A program made the translations under genes and the position numbers. Positions 7,404 to 14,722 of a stretch of 47,432 bases of DNA are shown here, one piece after another. Position 1 is the first letter of the stretch. Every line of letters starts with the position of its first letter. Source of the DNA: a virus; the IMG/VR virus record IMGVR_UViG_3300046680_000167, positions 1 to 47,432 of that record; one strand, given 5' to 3'. Below the pieces are notes generated by a model, which saw only the letters and a list, made by a program, of their open reading frames with translations, was not told the DNA's origin and made no database searches.

Positions 7404-8818
7404 GCGCCGTCGCCCGCCGCCTAACACTTGAGCCCGGCCGCCCGTACGCCCTCGACGCGCGCGCGATCGGCGAGCTGCTACCGGAAACCAAAGCCGTACG
7501 CCCTAACTATGATTATGACTGTGTAACCGTCGTGTCGGTTGCGGGTCCATTGCGCGCGCGTACCAACGCCGACGAGGATAGTTACGAGGAAATCATAGGG
7601 CGCGTCGCGTCGGCCACGGTCGCCGACACACAAGCCATTGTGTTGGAACTGTCAACGCCGGGCGGCGACGCGGCCGGGTGTGTTGAGGCGGCGCGTAAGA
7701 TACGTGCGATTTGTCAGCTGGCCGGCAAGCCGCTGTATGCGTGGGTTGTCGACCGCGCCAACTCGGCCGGGTACGCGCTCGCGTGCGGCGCCGATAAAAT
7801 CATTCTAAGCGAGTCGGGCATAGTCGGCTCAATTGGTATTATTGCGACGCGTACCGATACGAGCGTCGCGGCGCGCGCGGCCGGCGTGACGATTACGCAC
7901 TTTGCATCGGGTGCGCGCAAAGCCGATGGATATAGCGATGTACCGCTAAGCGAGCCCGAGGCGATTGCCTCACAACGCTTAGTCGACTCGCTCGCAAATG
8001 TATTCTTTGGGCTCGTAAAAGAGCGCCGAGGCGTCAACGCGCAAGCGTTGCAAGCAGGTGTATTTCATGGCGCCGACGCCGTGAGTGCGGGTTTAGCCGA
8101 CTCGATAATGTCGTTAGACCAACTAGTAACGAATATCAAAGCAGGGCCTATTATGAGCGATTCAGACGAGGTGCGTAAAGCACTTCAAAAAGCGGCGTCG
8201 GGCGACGGGCCCGATGCACAGCGCGCGGTTGCGGCGCTTGCAGCGTGGGATAAATCCGACGGCGCCGACGCGGCCGACGAAACCGAGTCGCCCGCCGACG
8301 CGGCCGACGACACTACGCCCGCCGACGCGGCCGACGAGTCCGAGCCCGCGGGCGACGACGACGACAAGCCCGCGCCCAAGGGTGCGAGCGCCATGGCTGC
8401 GCGCGCGATGAATACCGCCGCGCGAGCGCTGGCCGCCGTGCACACCATGAAAGTCGAGCGCGCGCGCGAAAAGGCTGTCGACGAGCGGTCGCGCTTGCTC
8501 GCAACCCGACCCGACCTCGACGCCGACCTTGCAAAGACGCTGCGCGATCCGTCGTGTCCAATCGCAACCGTGCGCAACCTCGTCGCGACGTTGCCGCGTT
8601 TGTCCAAGGGCGCGGGCGCATCGGCTGCACTGTCGGCCGCGGGCGCCAACCCAACGATCCCAGATCTCCAAGGCGTCGGCGCATCGCGCATGTCGGCCGA
8701 GGCAAAACTAGAACTCGATCGCCGTATGGGCGTCATTCCAACAAAGCCGGGCGTCGTGTCTAGCGAATTCACCTTACAGCTCGGCGTACCCGTGGCTGAC
8801 ACTGGAAAGGCGGGCTGA
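7400..8818 (+). CDS. Capsid maturation protease (S49/SppA type) with scaffold-like C-terminus
   Basis: 472 residues. Residues about 40-240 are a ClpP-fold S49 peptidase: STPGGDAAG supplies the oxyanion glycines, Ser122 in RANSAGYALACGADKI is the predicted nucleophile and Lys174 in SGARKADGYSD the general base. The 52-residue spacing matches SppA-type Ser/Lys dyads. The remaining part is acidic, Ala-rich and then helical, as in phage scaffolding proteins, with three repeats of ADAAD-type residues encoded at 8264-8280, 8294-8310 and 8321-8337. It cleaves scaffold and possibly head proteins during capsid maturation. The start overlaps the portal stop (ATGA). Confidence 0.88.
   Translation: MSAVARRLTLEPGRPYALDARAIGELLPETKAVRPNYDYDCVTVVSVAGPLRARTNADEDSYEEIIGRVASATVADTQAIVLELSTPGGDAAGCVEAARKIRAICQLAGKPLYAWVVDRANSAGYALACGADKIILSESGIVGSIGIIATRTDTSVAARAAGVTITHFASGARKADGYSDVPLSEPEAIASQRLVDSLANVFFGLVKERRGVNAQALQAGVFHGADAVSAGLADSIMSLDQLVTNIKAGPIMSDSDEVRKALQKAASGDGPDAQRAVAALAAWDKSDGADAADETESPADAADDTTPADAADESEPAGDDDDKPAPKGASAMAARAMNTAARALAAVHTMKVERAREKAVDERSRLLATRPDLDADLAKTLRDPSCPIATVRNLVATLPRLSKGAGASAALSAAGANPTIPDLQGVGASRMSAEAKLELDRRMGVIPTKPGVVSSEFTLQLGVPVADTGKAG
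8153..8818 (+). CDS. Predicted internal scaffold product of the protease gene
   Basis: An in-frame ATG at 8153 (MSDSDEVRKAL) falls exactly at the end of the peptidase domain and is preceded by AGGG six bases upstream. It would yield a 221-residue acidic, helical protein, the same arrangement as lambda Nu3 inside the C gene. Such nested products act as the bulk scaffold while the full-length protein supplies the protease. The evidence is positional and from the ribosome binding site only. Confidence 0.5.
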   Translation: MSDSDEVRKALQKAASGDGPDAQRAVAALAAWDKSDGADAADETESPADAADDTTPADAADESEPAGDDDDKPAPKGASAMAARAMNTAARALAAVHTMKVERAREKAVDERSRLLATRPDLDADLAKTLRDPSCPIATVRNLVATLPRLSKGAGASAALSAAGANPTIPDLQGVGASRMSAEAKLELDRRMGVIPTKPGVVSSEFTLQLGVPVADTGKAG

Positions 8819-8819
8819 T

Positions 8820-9242
8820 ATGGCCGCGGTTACTATTAAAGAGCAAGCGATTGGTTATTACGACTTCATTTTGAAGTCGGGTGTCCAAGCCGAGCGCGGC
8901 AAGATCGCAGTTATCGATACCGCCGACTCGGGCGCCATTACATTGGCGTCAACCGATACGCTGTTGATCCCGCTCGGCATCTTTACGGCCGACGTGTTGG
9001 GCGACGGCGTCAAGACTGTACAGGTTAAGTTCTTTCACGAGATCGCCGCATATTGGTGGGCCAACGACTCGGGTACGCCCGTCGTGATCGCCGATCGCGG
9101 CAAGCCTGCCTACATGCTGAATTCGACGACGGTTACGGGCGACGCAACCGGGCGTACCGCGCTCGGCACTGTGATTGACGTCGTCGCCGCCGAGGGTGTG
9201 TTGGTTTATTCGTCGTATCCATTCGCGGTCGACGCAACTTGA
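8820..9242 (+). CDS. Head decoration / stabilising protein
   Basis: 140 residues, beta-rich, with a pattern typical of lambda gpD-like or Mu-type capsid-stabilising proteins: a short N-terminal arm, GKIAVIDTADSGAITLAS, and a beta-barrel-like core ending in LVYSSYPFAVDAT. The position between protease/scaffold and major capsid protein supports the role. It starts two bases after the protease stop, so translation is probably reinitiated. It would sit on the capsid surface. Confidence 0.65.
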   Translation: MAAVTIKEQAIGYYDFILKSGVQAERGKIAVIDTADSGAITLASTDTLLIPLGIFTADVLGDGVKTVQVKFFHEIAAYWWANDSGTPVVIADRGKPAYMLNSTTVTGDATGRTALGTVIDVVAAEGVLVYSSYPFAVDAT

Positions 9243-9265
9243 TTTGAAGGGGTCGACTAACAGCC

Positions 9266-10285
9266 ATGGCATCTATTACACCTAGTTTCCTGTTTGACCT
9301 TGAGTCAAACATGCGCCTGATCACCTCGCGCGACTACGATCGATTGCTCAGCAATCTTTGGTACACGCGTATCACTAAAACCATTCCGTCGGGCGCCAAA
9401 AAAGAGCAAATCTCATGGTTGCTCGACACGGCGCAGATCCGGCCGACTGGACACGGCGGTAACGTACGCTTTGACGATATCGTCGGGCTTACTACGTCGG
9501 TCGAGAACCTCAACGCCGCGGCCGGCTTGAAGGTCAAAAAGGAACAATTCCAAGATCTCGACGGCAACGGCATTGACCTCGCGACGCATTGGTCGCGCAC
9601 GGTCGGCGCATATGCCGCGTATTGGCCGCAAAAGAGCGTCGCAAAAGCGATCCTTGCCAACCCGGTTACGTATGACGGGTTTGCATTCTTTTACAACGCG
9701 CACCCGGTCAACCCGTTTATTGTCGGCGGGCCGACGTACTCGAATATCAACACCGCGGGCTCGGGCGTGGGCGCAGTGCCTATCGACGACTCTGTGACTG
9801 TTGACGTCGCGATTAAAAACCTCGCCAAGGTTATTGCCGGCGTTGCCAATATCAAAATGCCTAACGGCGTTGACCCGCGCTTTCTACGCGTAGGTACGAT
9901 CTTGCATCCGCCCGCCATGACCGCGCGCGTGCAACAGTTGACCAACGCGAAGTTTATCGCCCAAGCGGCGGCGTCGGGCGGCGGCTCGGGCGACGTTGAG
10001 GCGACGATCCGTAACTTTGGACTCGGCCAACCCGTCGAGGTACCCGAGCTTGCGGCGGCGTTTGGCGGGTCGGACACGACTTACTACATCGCAACCGAGG
10101 ATATCTTGACCTCGGATTTGGGCGCGTTTTGCTACGTCAACCGCGAGCCGTTTACCGTGCTGTATTACGGCCCGCAAACCGACGCGCAGCTTGCGCGCAT
10201 CAAAGAGTTTCAGTGGACAAGCGAGGGTCGTAACGTCGTTATGCCCGGGCATCCATTCCTGCTCTTTAAGTGCCTCGCGGCCTAA
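9266..10285 (+). CDS. Major capsid protein, Mu gpT-like
   Basis: 339 residues. It resembles the Mu gpT family: an N-terminal region with DYDRLLSNLWYTRI, a central stretch ending FAFFYNAHPVNPF (compare the FF-x-x-AHPV element of gpT), and a C-terminal domain with REPFTVLYYGPQTDA. It forms the icosahedral shell. It follows the decoration protein and is followed by a strong hairpin terminator, the usual way to keep capsid transcripts more abundant than those downstream. The start ATG at 9266 is preceded by AAGGGG about 14 bases upstream. Confidence 0.85.
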   Translation: MASITPSFLFDLESNMRLITSRDYDRLLSNLWYTRITKTIPSGAKKEQISWLLDTAQIRPTGHGGNVRFDDIVGLTTSVENLNAAAGLKVKKEQFQDLDGNGIDLATHWSRTVGAYAAYWPQKSVAKAILANPVTYDGFAFFYNAHPVNPFIVGGPTYSNINTAGSGVGAVPIDDSVTVDVAIKNLAKVIAGVANIKMPNGVDPRFLRVGTILHPPAMTARVQQLTNAKFIAQAAASGGGSGDVEATIRNFGLGQPVEVPELAAAFGGSDTTYYIATEDILTSDLGAFCYVNREPFTVLYYGPQTDAQLARIKEFQWTSEGRNVVMPGHPFLLFKCLAA

Positions 10286-10299
10286 CAGGTTTCTAACCC

Positions 10300-10329
10300 G
10301 CCCGGCCGTGTCGCCATTCACGGCCGGGC
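10300..10329 (+). terminator. Intrinsic terminator/attenuator after the capsid gene
   Basis: An 11-bp stem GCCCGGCCGTG / CACGGCCGGGC with an 8-nt loop TCGCCATT, followed by CGTTCTCTC. The tail is only moderately T-rich, so it probably attenuates rather than stops transcription. It lies 15 bases after the capsid stop codon and before the next gene. Confidence 0.8.
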
Positions 10330-10347
10330 CGTTCTCTCGGTCATCCT

Positions 10348-10560
10348 ATGGAATTAGCCGATCCCATTCTACAGTATTTCAAATACGACCATTTGCCACC
10401 CGGCTTGCAGTCGGTAAGCAAACCATGGTGCGAGCTCGCATACGCAATCACGGCGACGTTGCCGCGTAACGCCGAGCGCACGGTCGCGTTGCGCAAGCTA
10501 CTTGAAGGCAAAGACGCGGCGGTACGCTGCGCCCTAACACACGACGAGGCTAGGACATGA
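10348..10560 (+). CDS. Small Acb2/Tad1-hairpin-like protein (candidate anti-CBASS/anti-Thoeris sponge)
   Basis: 70 residues, ATG at 10348. The pattern YFKYDHLPPGLQSVSKPW, then LA, then LPRNAERTVALRKLLEGKD followed by AAVR is that of a widespread short phage protein. It has the same helical-hairpin layout (F-x-Y-HLPP, V, LA, LP-x-x-x-E-x-x-AL-x-x-L-E) as proteins assigned to the Acb2/Tad1 hairpin group. Characterised members bind and sequester cyclic-nucleotide alarmones, disarming CBASS and Thoeris immunity. It sits alone between the capsid terminator and a small membrane protein, where accessory genes are often carried. Family membership is from pattern recall and the activity is inferred. 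Confidence 0.55.
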   Translation: MELADPILQYFKYDHLPPGLQSVSKPWCELAYAITATLPRNAERTVALRKLLEGKDAAVRCALTHDEART

Positions 10561-10736
10561 GTACGGCAGTCGGATCGATCCTCGGTATTATCGGCGCGGC
10601 ATTGGTTGCGGTCGGCGAGCTCGGCGTAATCCCGGGCGCGATCGGCGAGGTCGTCAAGCTGTTAGGTAGCGTCCTAACGGGCGGCGGCGCAGTGCATGCC
10701 GTGCACGCGGCACGCGCAGCCAAGGCGGCGGCGTAA
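10557..10736 (+). CDS. Small hydrophobic (membrane) protein
   Basis: 59 residues, ATG overlapping the previous stop (ATGA). Nearly the whole chain is hydrophobic: VGSILGIIGAALVAVGELGV then IGEVVKLLGSVL, ending in an Ala/Arg/Lys-rich tail. It could form one or two short transmembrane helices, as in small holins or superinfection-exclusion proteins, but it lies in the head module away from the lysis genes. Function unknown; the ATGA coupling with the Acb2-like gene suggests the two are made together. Confidence 0.65.
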   Translation: MSTAVGSILGIIGAALVAVGELGVIPGAIGEVVKLLGSVLTGGGAVHAVHAARAAKAAA

Positions 10737-10740
10737 CACC

Positions 10741-11220
10741 ATGGCGTCGGTCGCATACCTCGACGTTGCCGGCTTTACCGCCGCGACGCTAATACCCGAC
10801 GAGTTCATATTAGACCTCGACACACGGTATCCCGAGTTTTTGCCGACTCGGCTGTTGTATGCGTCGGCGCGTATCGACTCTCGATTGACCAAGCGATACG
10901 ACGCGCCCTTTAAAACACCGTACCCGGTTGCGGTGCTCGATTGGCTTACCCGTATCGTGTCGCATGAGGCGTGGCTAAAACGTGGCCGCGCGGCGTCCGA
11001 CGAGGATGCGCAAATGTACATGGCCGACCACGATCAAGCGTGGGCGGATATCAAAGAAGCGGCCGACTCTGAAATCGGACTGTTTGATTTGCCGCTCCGA
11101 TCAAACACTGATCAATCAGGCATACAGCGCGGGTTTCCTCGCGTGTACTCACAGCAATCGCCGTACGCATGGTCGGTCGCGCAAGCGCGTATCGGTCATA
11201 TGGAAGATGAAAACGCGTGA
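10741..11220 (+). CDS. Head-tail connector, Mu gp36 / DUF1320-like
   Basis: 159 residues, beginning MASVAYLDVAGF at 10741; an upstream in-frame start at 10696 would overlap the small membrane protein and is rejected. The sequence has the DUF1320 layout: an N-terminal hydrophobic segment, ASARIDSRLTKRYDAPFKTP, WLTRIVSHEAWLKRG and DIKEAADSEIGLFDLPL. These proteins bind under the portal as adaptors in Mu-type phages. It overlaps the following morphogenesis gene by four bases. Confidence 0.82.
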   Translation: MASVAYLDVAGFTAATLIPDEFILDLDTRYPEFLPTRLLYASARIDSRLTKRYDAPFKTPYPVAVLDWLTRIVSHEAWLKRGRAASDEDAQMYMADHDQAWADIKEAADSEIGLFDLPLRSNTDQSGIQRGFPRVYSQQSPYAWSVAQARIGHMEDENA

Positions 11221-11609
11221 CGACTTTGGAGGAACTAGCAGACCGGATCAAGTCACTGCCTCGCGCGGTACTTGACGACGCCATGCCCGAGCTAAGCCGG
11301 GTTATGCGTACGGCGCTGTTAGCGACAGTCGACGCCAAGCAAACGCCAACGGGCGAGCCTTGGGCGCCGCGCAAGGTTGGCACTGCGCCCGTGCTCGACG
11401 GTGCGGGCGCGGCGATCAAGTCGGGTTATATCGGTCGCACGGTCTTGTTTAGACTGTTGGGCGTTGAGGCTCGACACCATCGCGGGCGCATCAAAGGCAA
11501 GGTCAAGCGTCAGATCATCCCGACCGGGTCGACCGTGCCGCCGACCATGGCCGCCGCGATGGCTGCGGTTATCACACGCCGGTTTATCGAGGTCGCAAAT
11601 GGCCAGTAA
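11217..11609 (+). CDS. Virion morphogenesis / tail completion protein (gpG-like)
   Basis: 130 residues, ATGA-coupled to the DUF1320 gene. It contains GEPWAPRKVGT, the W-x-P-[RL] element seen in phage virion morphogenesis and HK97 gp10-like proteins, and a basic segment RHHRGRIKGKVKRQIIP followed by a C-terminal helix. It should act in joining head and tail. The assignment rests on this motif and the place between the connector and the tail terminator-like gene. Confidence 0.65.
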   Translation: MTTLEELADRIKSLPRAVLDDAMPELSRVMRTALLATVDAKQTPTGEPWAPRKVGTAPVLDGAGAAIKSGYIGRTVLFRLLGVEARHHRGRIKGKVKRQIIPTGSTVPPTMAAAMAAVITRRFIEVANGQ

Positions 11610-12153
11610 ACTAGGCTGGATCAATTTGTATGAGGTCGTATCGGCGAGTTTTATCGCCGAGGCGGTACCCGCAACCAACCAATTTGGTTGGCGTGTGCCC
11701 GCGCAGCATGCGATCGGCAACCGCATTGCATGGGTGCCGGGCGATCCGAGCGGTGTGGTCGGTAACATAACCGGCCCGCGCAACCCGGGTGGATACCCGC
11801 GGTCGCTAATGACCCTCAATGAAACGTTTACTATTTGGGTCAACGGATATGACCCGAGCGCGCCCGAGGTCGAGGCGGCTCAATATGCGATTACACGGTA
11901 TCTATACGACGCGTTTTTGCGCGCCGTATACAAAGCCGCTCACGGCGCGTTTTATATACGCGCCCAAAAATGGGATACGCGGCGCGTCGAGCGTCGACAC
12001 GGTGCGGTGTTGCAAGCCGTGTGCGAGCTGCAAGCGACCGTGCCTGATTTGCCGTACTCGCAAATACCGCCTTGGGCCGATGCGCCGCCCGATACCGAGT
12101 TTGAGGTCGAGGTTAATGAACTCGACGTCACAGAAACGATCACAGCGCCCTAA
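11599..12153 (+). CDS. Tail terminator / neck protein candidate
   Basis: 184 residues from the ATG at 11599, which overlaps the end of the previous gene by 11 bases. An open frame continues upstream to 11377, but that part is the shadow of the previous gene. The chain is mixed alpha/beta with Trp/Tyr-rich strands (FTIWVNGYDP, YAITRYLYDAFLRAVY) and an acidic C-terminus. The position immediately before the sheath gene is that of the tail terminator in Mu-like phages. No diagnostic motif, so the role comes from synteny. Confidence 0.6.
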   Translation: MASKLGWINLYEVVSASFIAEAVPATNQFGWRVPAQHAIGNRIAWVPGDPSGVVGNITGPRNPGGYPRSLMTLNETFTIWVNGYDPSAPEVEAAQYAITRYLYDAFLRAVYKAAHGAFYIRAQKWDTRRVERRHGAVLQAVCELQATVPDLPYSQIPPWADAPPDTEFEVEVNELDVTETITAP

Positions 12154-12169
12154 CAGTTAGGAACTAGTA

Positions 12170-13609
12170 ATGTCACAACCTGCAGTTACCATCTCCGAGT
12201 TAGATGGTGCGCTAGGCATATTGCCGCCGAGCGCTGGACTCCTAATGGCTTTCGTGGGCGCGTCGTCGGCGGGCCCGCTCAATACGCCCGCGACTTACGC
12301 GCGCGTGCCCGATCTAACCGCGGCGTTTGGCTTGGGCCCGGTTGTCGAGGCGGCCGCTTACTACATGTCAACCACGGGTCGGCCGGCGTTGATCGTGCGC
12401 TCGGCGGCGGGCGCAGCGGCGGCTGTTAGTGCTGTTACGCACGTCGGCACGGGCACGTCGGTCGCGACGATCGCGGCGTCACCCGTGCCCGCCGACGATT
12501 ACGAATACGTGATCAAGTTCACTTTGGGCGGCACCATCGCCACGGGCCCGATCTCGTACCAAGCGTCGTACGACGGCGGCCGCAACTACGGCCCGGTTAC
12601 GGCGCTCGGTACCGCCGATGAGATCACGTTGGCAGGTACAACGTTTGAGTTTGCGGCGGGCACTGTGCTCGCGGGCGACACGTATGCAGCGGTTGCCAAA
12701 GCCGCGCAGTGGACGGGCGCCGAGTTGACCACGTCGCTAACCGCGCTCGGAAATACGTTGGTCGCTTGGGAGCAAGTGACAATCGTTGGCACGCTCGACG
12801 GTACGGCGTTCGATAATATCGAAACGGCGATCGCGGGTTGGCGCGGCGTCGGCAAGTATAAGTCTTGGATTGGTAGCCCGCGCATACCCGCGATCGCCGA
12901 GTCGGCCGCGACGTACATCGCCGCGATGTCCACTATCTTTAGTGCCAAGTCGACCAAGTCGGGCACGGTTGCAGGTGCGGCCGCCAAGGTAACGTCGGGC
13001 GTTACAGGTCGCAAATATCGCCGACCTGTAAGCTTTGTGCTCGCGGCCGCGCAAGCGTGCGACGAGCAAATCAACGTTGCCGACGTCAACCGCGGGTCGT
13101 TGCCGGGCGTATCGATCCGTGACGACAACGGCAACGCCGACGAGTACGACGAGTCGCTAACGCCGGGCCTTGACGACTTGCGCATGGCGTCGTTGCGCAC
13201 TTGGGACGGTTACCCGGGCGTGTATATCAACCGGCCGCGACTGCTATCGCCGCCCGGCTCGGACTTCGAACTAATCCCGCACCGCCGCGTACTAAACCTG
13301 ACCGAGCGCGTGTTGCGTAACTATTTTATTCTACGCCTCAACAAACCAATCAAGGTCGACGCGACAACCGGCTTTATCCTCGAAACCGAGGCGTTGGACA
13401 TTGAAATGGGCGCGCGCGCTGCAATGCGCTCGTCGCTATTGGCCGCTCCCAAGGCGTCGGCCGCGTCGTTTGTGTTGAGCCGCACTGACAACGTGCTGTC
13501 GACCAAAACCTTGCACGGTACCGCGCGCGTAATCCCGCTCGGATATCCCGAGTTTATCGATATTACGGTCGGGTATGAAAACCCGGCGTTGATCACGATT
13601 GGAGCCTAA
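12170..13609 (+). CDS. Contractile tail sheath protein
   Basis: 479 residues. The order of neighbours (neck, this gene, a tube-size protein, chaperone, tape measure) identifies it as the sheath, which contracts to drive the tube through the cell envelope. The N-terminus resembles Mu gpL-type sheaths, with a small opening domain, FVGASSAGPLNTPATYARV and FGLGPVVEAAAYYM. The C-terminal core contains YPGVYINRPRLLSPPGSDF, ERVLRNYFILRLNKPIKVD and a final beta segment. A Shine-Dalgarno-like TTAGGAACTAGTA precedes the ATG. Confidence 0.87.
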   Translation: MSQPAVTISELDGALGILPPSAGLLMAFVGASSAGPLNTPATYARVPDLTAAFGLGPVVEAAAYYMSTTGRPALIVRSAAGAAAAVSAVTHVGTGTSVATIAASPVPADDYEYVIKFTLGGTIATGPISYQASYDGGRNYGPVTALGTADEITLAGTTFEFAAGTVLAGDTYAAVAKAAQWTGAELTTSLTALGNTLVAWEQVTIVGTLDGTAFDNIETAIAGWRGVGKYKSWIGSPRIPAIAESAATYIAAMSTIFSAKSTKSGTVAGAAAKVTSGVTGRKYRRPVSFVLAAAQACDEQINVADVNRGSLPGVSIRDDNGNADEYDESLTPGLDDLRMASLRTWDGYPGVYINRPRLLSPPGSDFELIPHRRVLNLTERVLRNYFILRLNKPIKVDATTGFILETEALDIEMGARAAMRSSLLAAPKASAASFVLSRTDNVLSTKTLHGTARVIPLGYPEFIDITVGYENPALITIGA

Positions 13610-13614
13610 CACTC

Positions 13615-14100
13615 ATGTCTGACGGTATTCGCGTAAACGGCAATCAATTGTCTTGGGGCTCGATCGTGCTAAAGCTGCGCGGCGAGGATTATTTCGGTTT
13701 TACGGGTATCTCATACGCCGATAAAGTCGAACGCGTCAAAGCGTACGGCATGGGTCGACACCATGCGCCGCGCGGCCGCTCGCGCGGTAAGTACACGGTT
13801 GAAAACGTCAAGCTCACGGGTTGGAAGTCGTCGGTCCAGATTTTCCGCGAGGCGTTGGCGCAAGCGTCGCTTAGCAAATCATCGTACGGCAACGTCGAGT
13901 TTATTTGCGGCGTGCTGTACTCGGAACCCGACGAGCCTAACGTGTCGGTCGAGATCGGCGGCTGTGTATTCACGGCCAACACGTCGAGCGAGGAGGAGTC
14001 GCCCGACCCCCTCAAAGAAGATATCGAGATCGATTGTATGTACATCCGTCGTAATGGATTGGTGTTGTTTGAGGACAGTGAGGGATCGCCCGCGTCATGA
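13615..14100 (+). CDS. Tail tube protein
   Basis: 161 residues, five bases after the sheath stop. The size and beta-rich sequence (SWGSIVLKLRGEDYFGFTGI, YTVENVKLTGWKSSVQIF, DIEIDCMYIRR) fit the inner tail tube subunit of contractile tails. It polymerises around the tape measure. The stop overlaps the start of the tail-assembly chaperone as ATGA. Confidence 0.8.
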   Translation: MSDGIRVNGNQLSWGSIVLKLRGEDYFGFTGISYADKVERVKAYGMGRHHAPRGRSRGKYTVENVKLTGWKSSVQIFREALAQASLSKSSYGNVEFICGVLYSEPDEPNVSVEIGGCVFTANTSSEEESPDPLKEDIEIDCMYIRRNGLVLFEDSEGSPAS

Positions 14101-14528
14101 CCGACGATACGTCAGAGTCTAAATTAGAAGCGTTGCGCGCGCGCCGTGTGGCGCTCGCCGAGGCGGCGGCCGCGCGTAATGCGCCGAGCGTCGACGAGCA
14201 AATCGCCGAGGAAACTAACAAGCTTGAAGCGGCCGAGGCGTACGACCGAGCGCAGGTCGAGCACGGCGCTAAGCAAGTTGCGTTGATCGAAACGGCCGCG
14301 GGCGATGTTGTATTGCGTCGCCCGCACGTCGCGGCTTACCGCAAGTTCCAAGACGCCGAGGGCAACAAATCCGAGTCGGCGATCGAATTCGTCAAGTCGT
14401 GTCTGTTGTACCCGCCCAAACCTACGTTTGATAAATGGTACACGGAGCAAGCCGGTATATTGCCCGACCTCGCAAACGCATGTGTTGTACTTGCAGGGTT
14501 TAGGGATAAAAACGCCAAGGGAAAATAA
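14097..14528 (+). CDS. Tail assembly chaperone, short form (gpG-type)
   Basis: 143 residues. The N-terminal half is a charged helix rich in Ala/Glu/Arg and the C-terminal half contains FVKSCLLYPPKPTFDKWY and a final helix ending NAKGK. Together with the next reading frame it forms the standard pair of tail assembly chaperones that coat the tape measure before tube growth. The reading frame ends at TAA 14526-14528, directly after the slippery sequence GGGAAAA. Confidence 0.82.
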   Translation: MTDDTSESKLEALRARRVALAEAAAARNAPSVDEQIAEETNKLEAAEAYDRAQVEHGAKQVALIETAAGDVVLRRPHVAAYRKFQDAEGNKSESAIEFVKSCLLYPPKPTFDKWYTEQAGILPDLANACVVLAGFRDKNAKGK

Positions 14529-14722
14529 TCGAGCTACGCCGCCTTATCCAACAAGATGACGGCGTAGCGGCCGAGTGTTTATTAGAACTAGTCGGGCGTA
14601 CGTCCGAATCATCGGGCGAGTACGCGCGTGCGTTTGGCGGCGCGCTCGTCGTCGTCGGGATCTTGCGCGAGCTCACACAGCTACGCCGTATTGTTTACGC
14701 CGCTTTGAGTAAAAATGGCTAA
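14097..14722 (+). CDS. Tail assembly chaperone, long form made by -1 frameshift (gpGT-type)
   Basis: A ribosome slipping back one base on G-GGA-AAA (14519-14525) avoids the TAA at 14526 and continues through ATA ATC GAG into an open frame that ends at TAA 14720-14722. The product has about 208 residues, adding some 65 residues that include IELRRLIQQDDGVAAECL and end in ALSKNG. The extension has no start of its own and exactly fills the gap before the tape measure, which it overlaps. GGGAAAA differs by one base from the lambda GGGAAAG site. This arrangement is conserved in tailed phages. Confidence 0.82.
14519..14525 (+). promoter_or_regulatory. Programmed -1 ribosomal frameshift site
   Basis: GGGAAAA in the register G-GGA-AAA, followed at once by the zero-frame stop TAA. 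This has the X-XXY-YYZ form and allows re-pairing of both tRNAs in the -1 frame. The stop codon right after it may cause pausing. Confidence 0.82.

Noticed and set aside
8185-8802. Leftward frames opposite the protease/scaffold gene
   Set aside because: Ser/Ala-rich mirror of the GCC-GAC repeats, without start signals.
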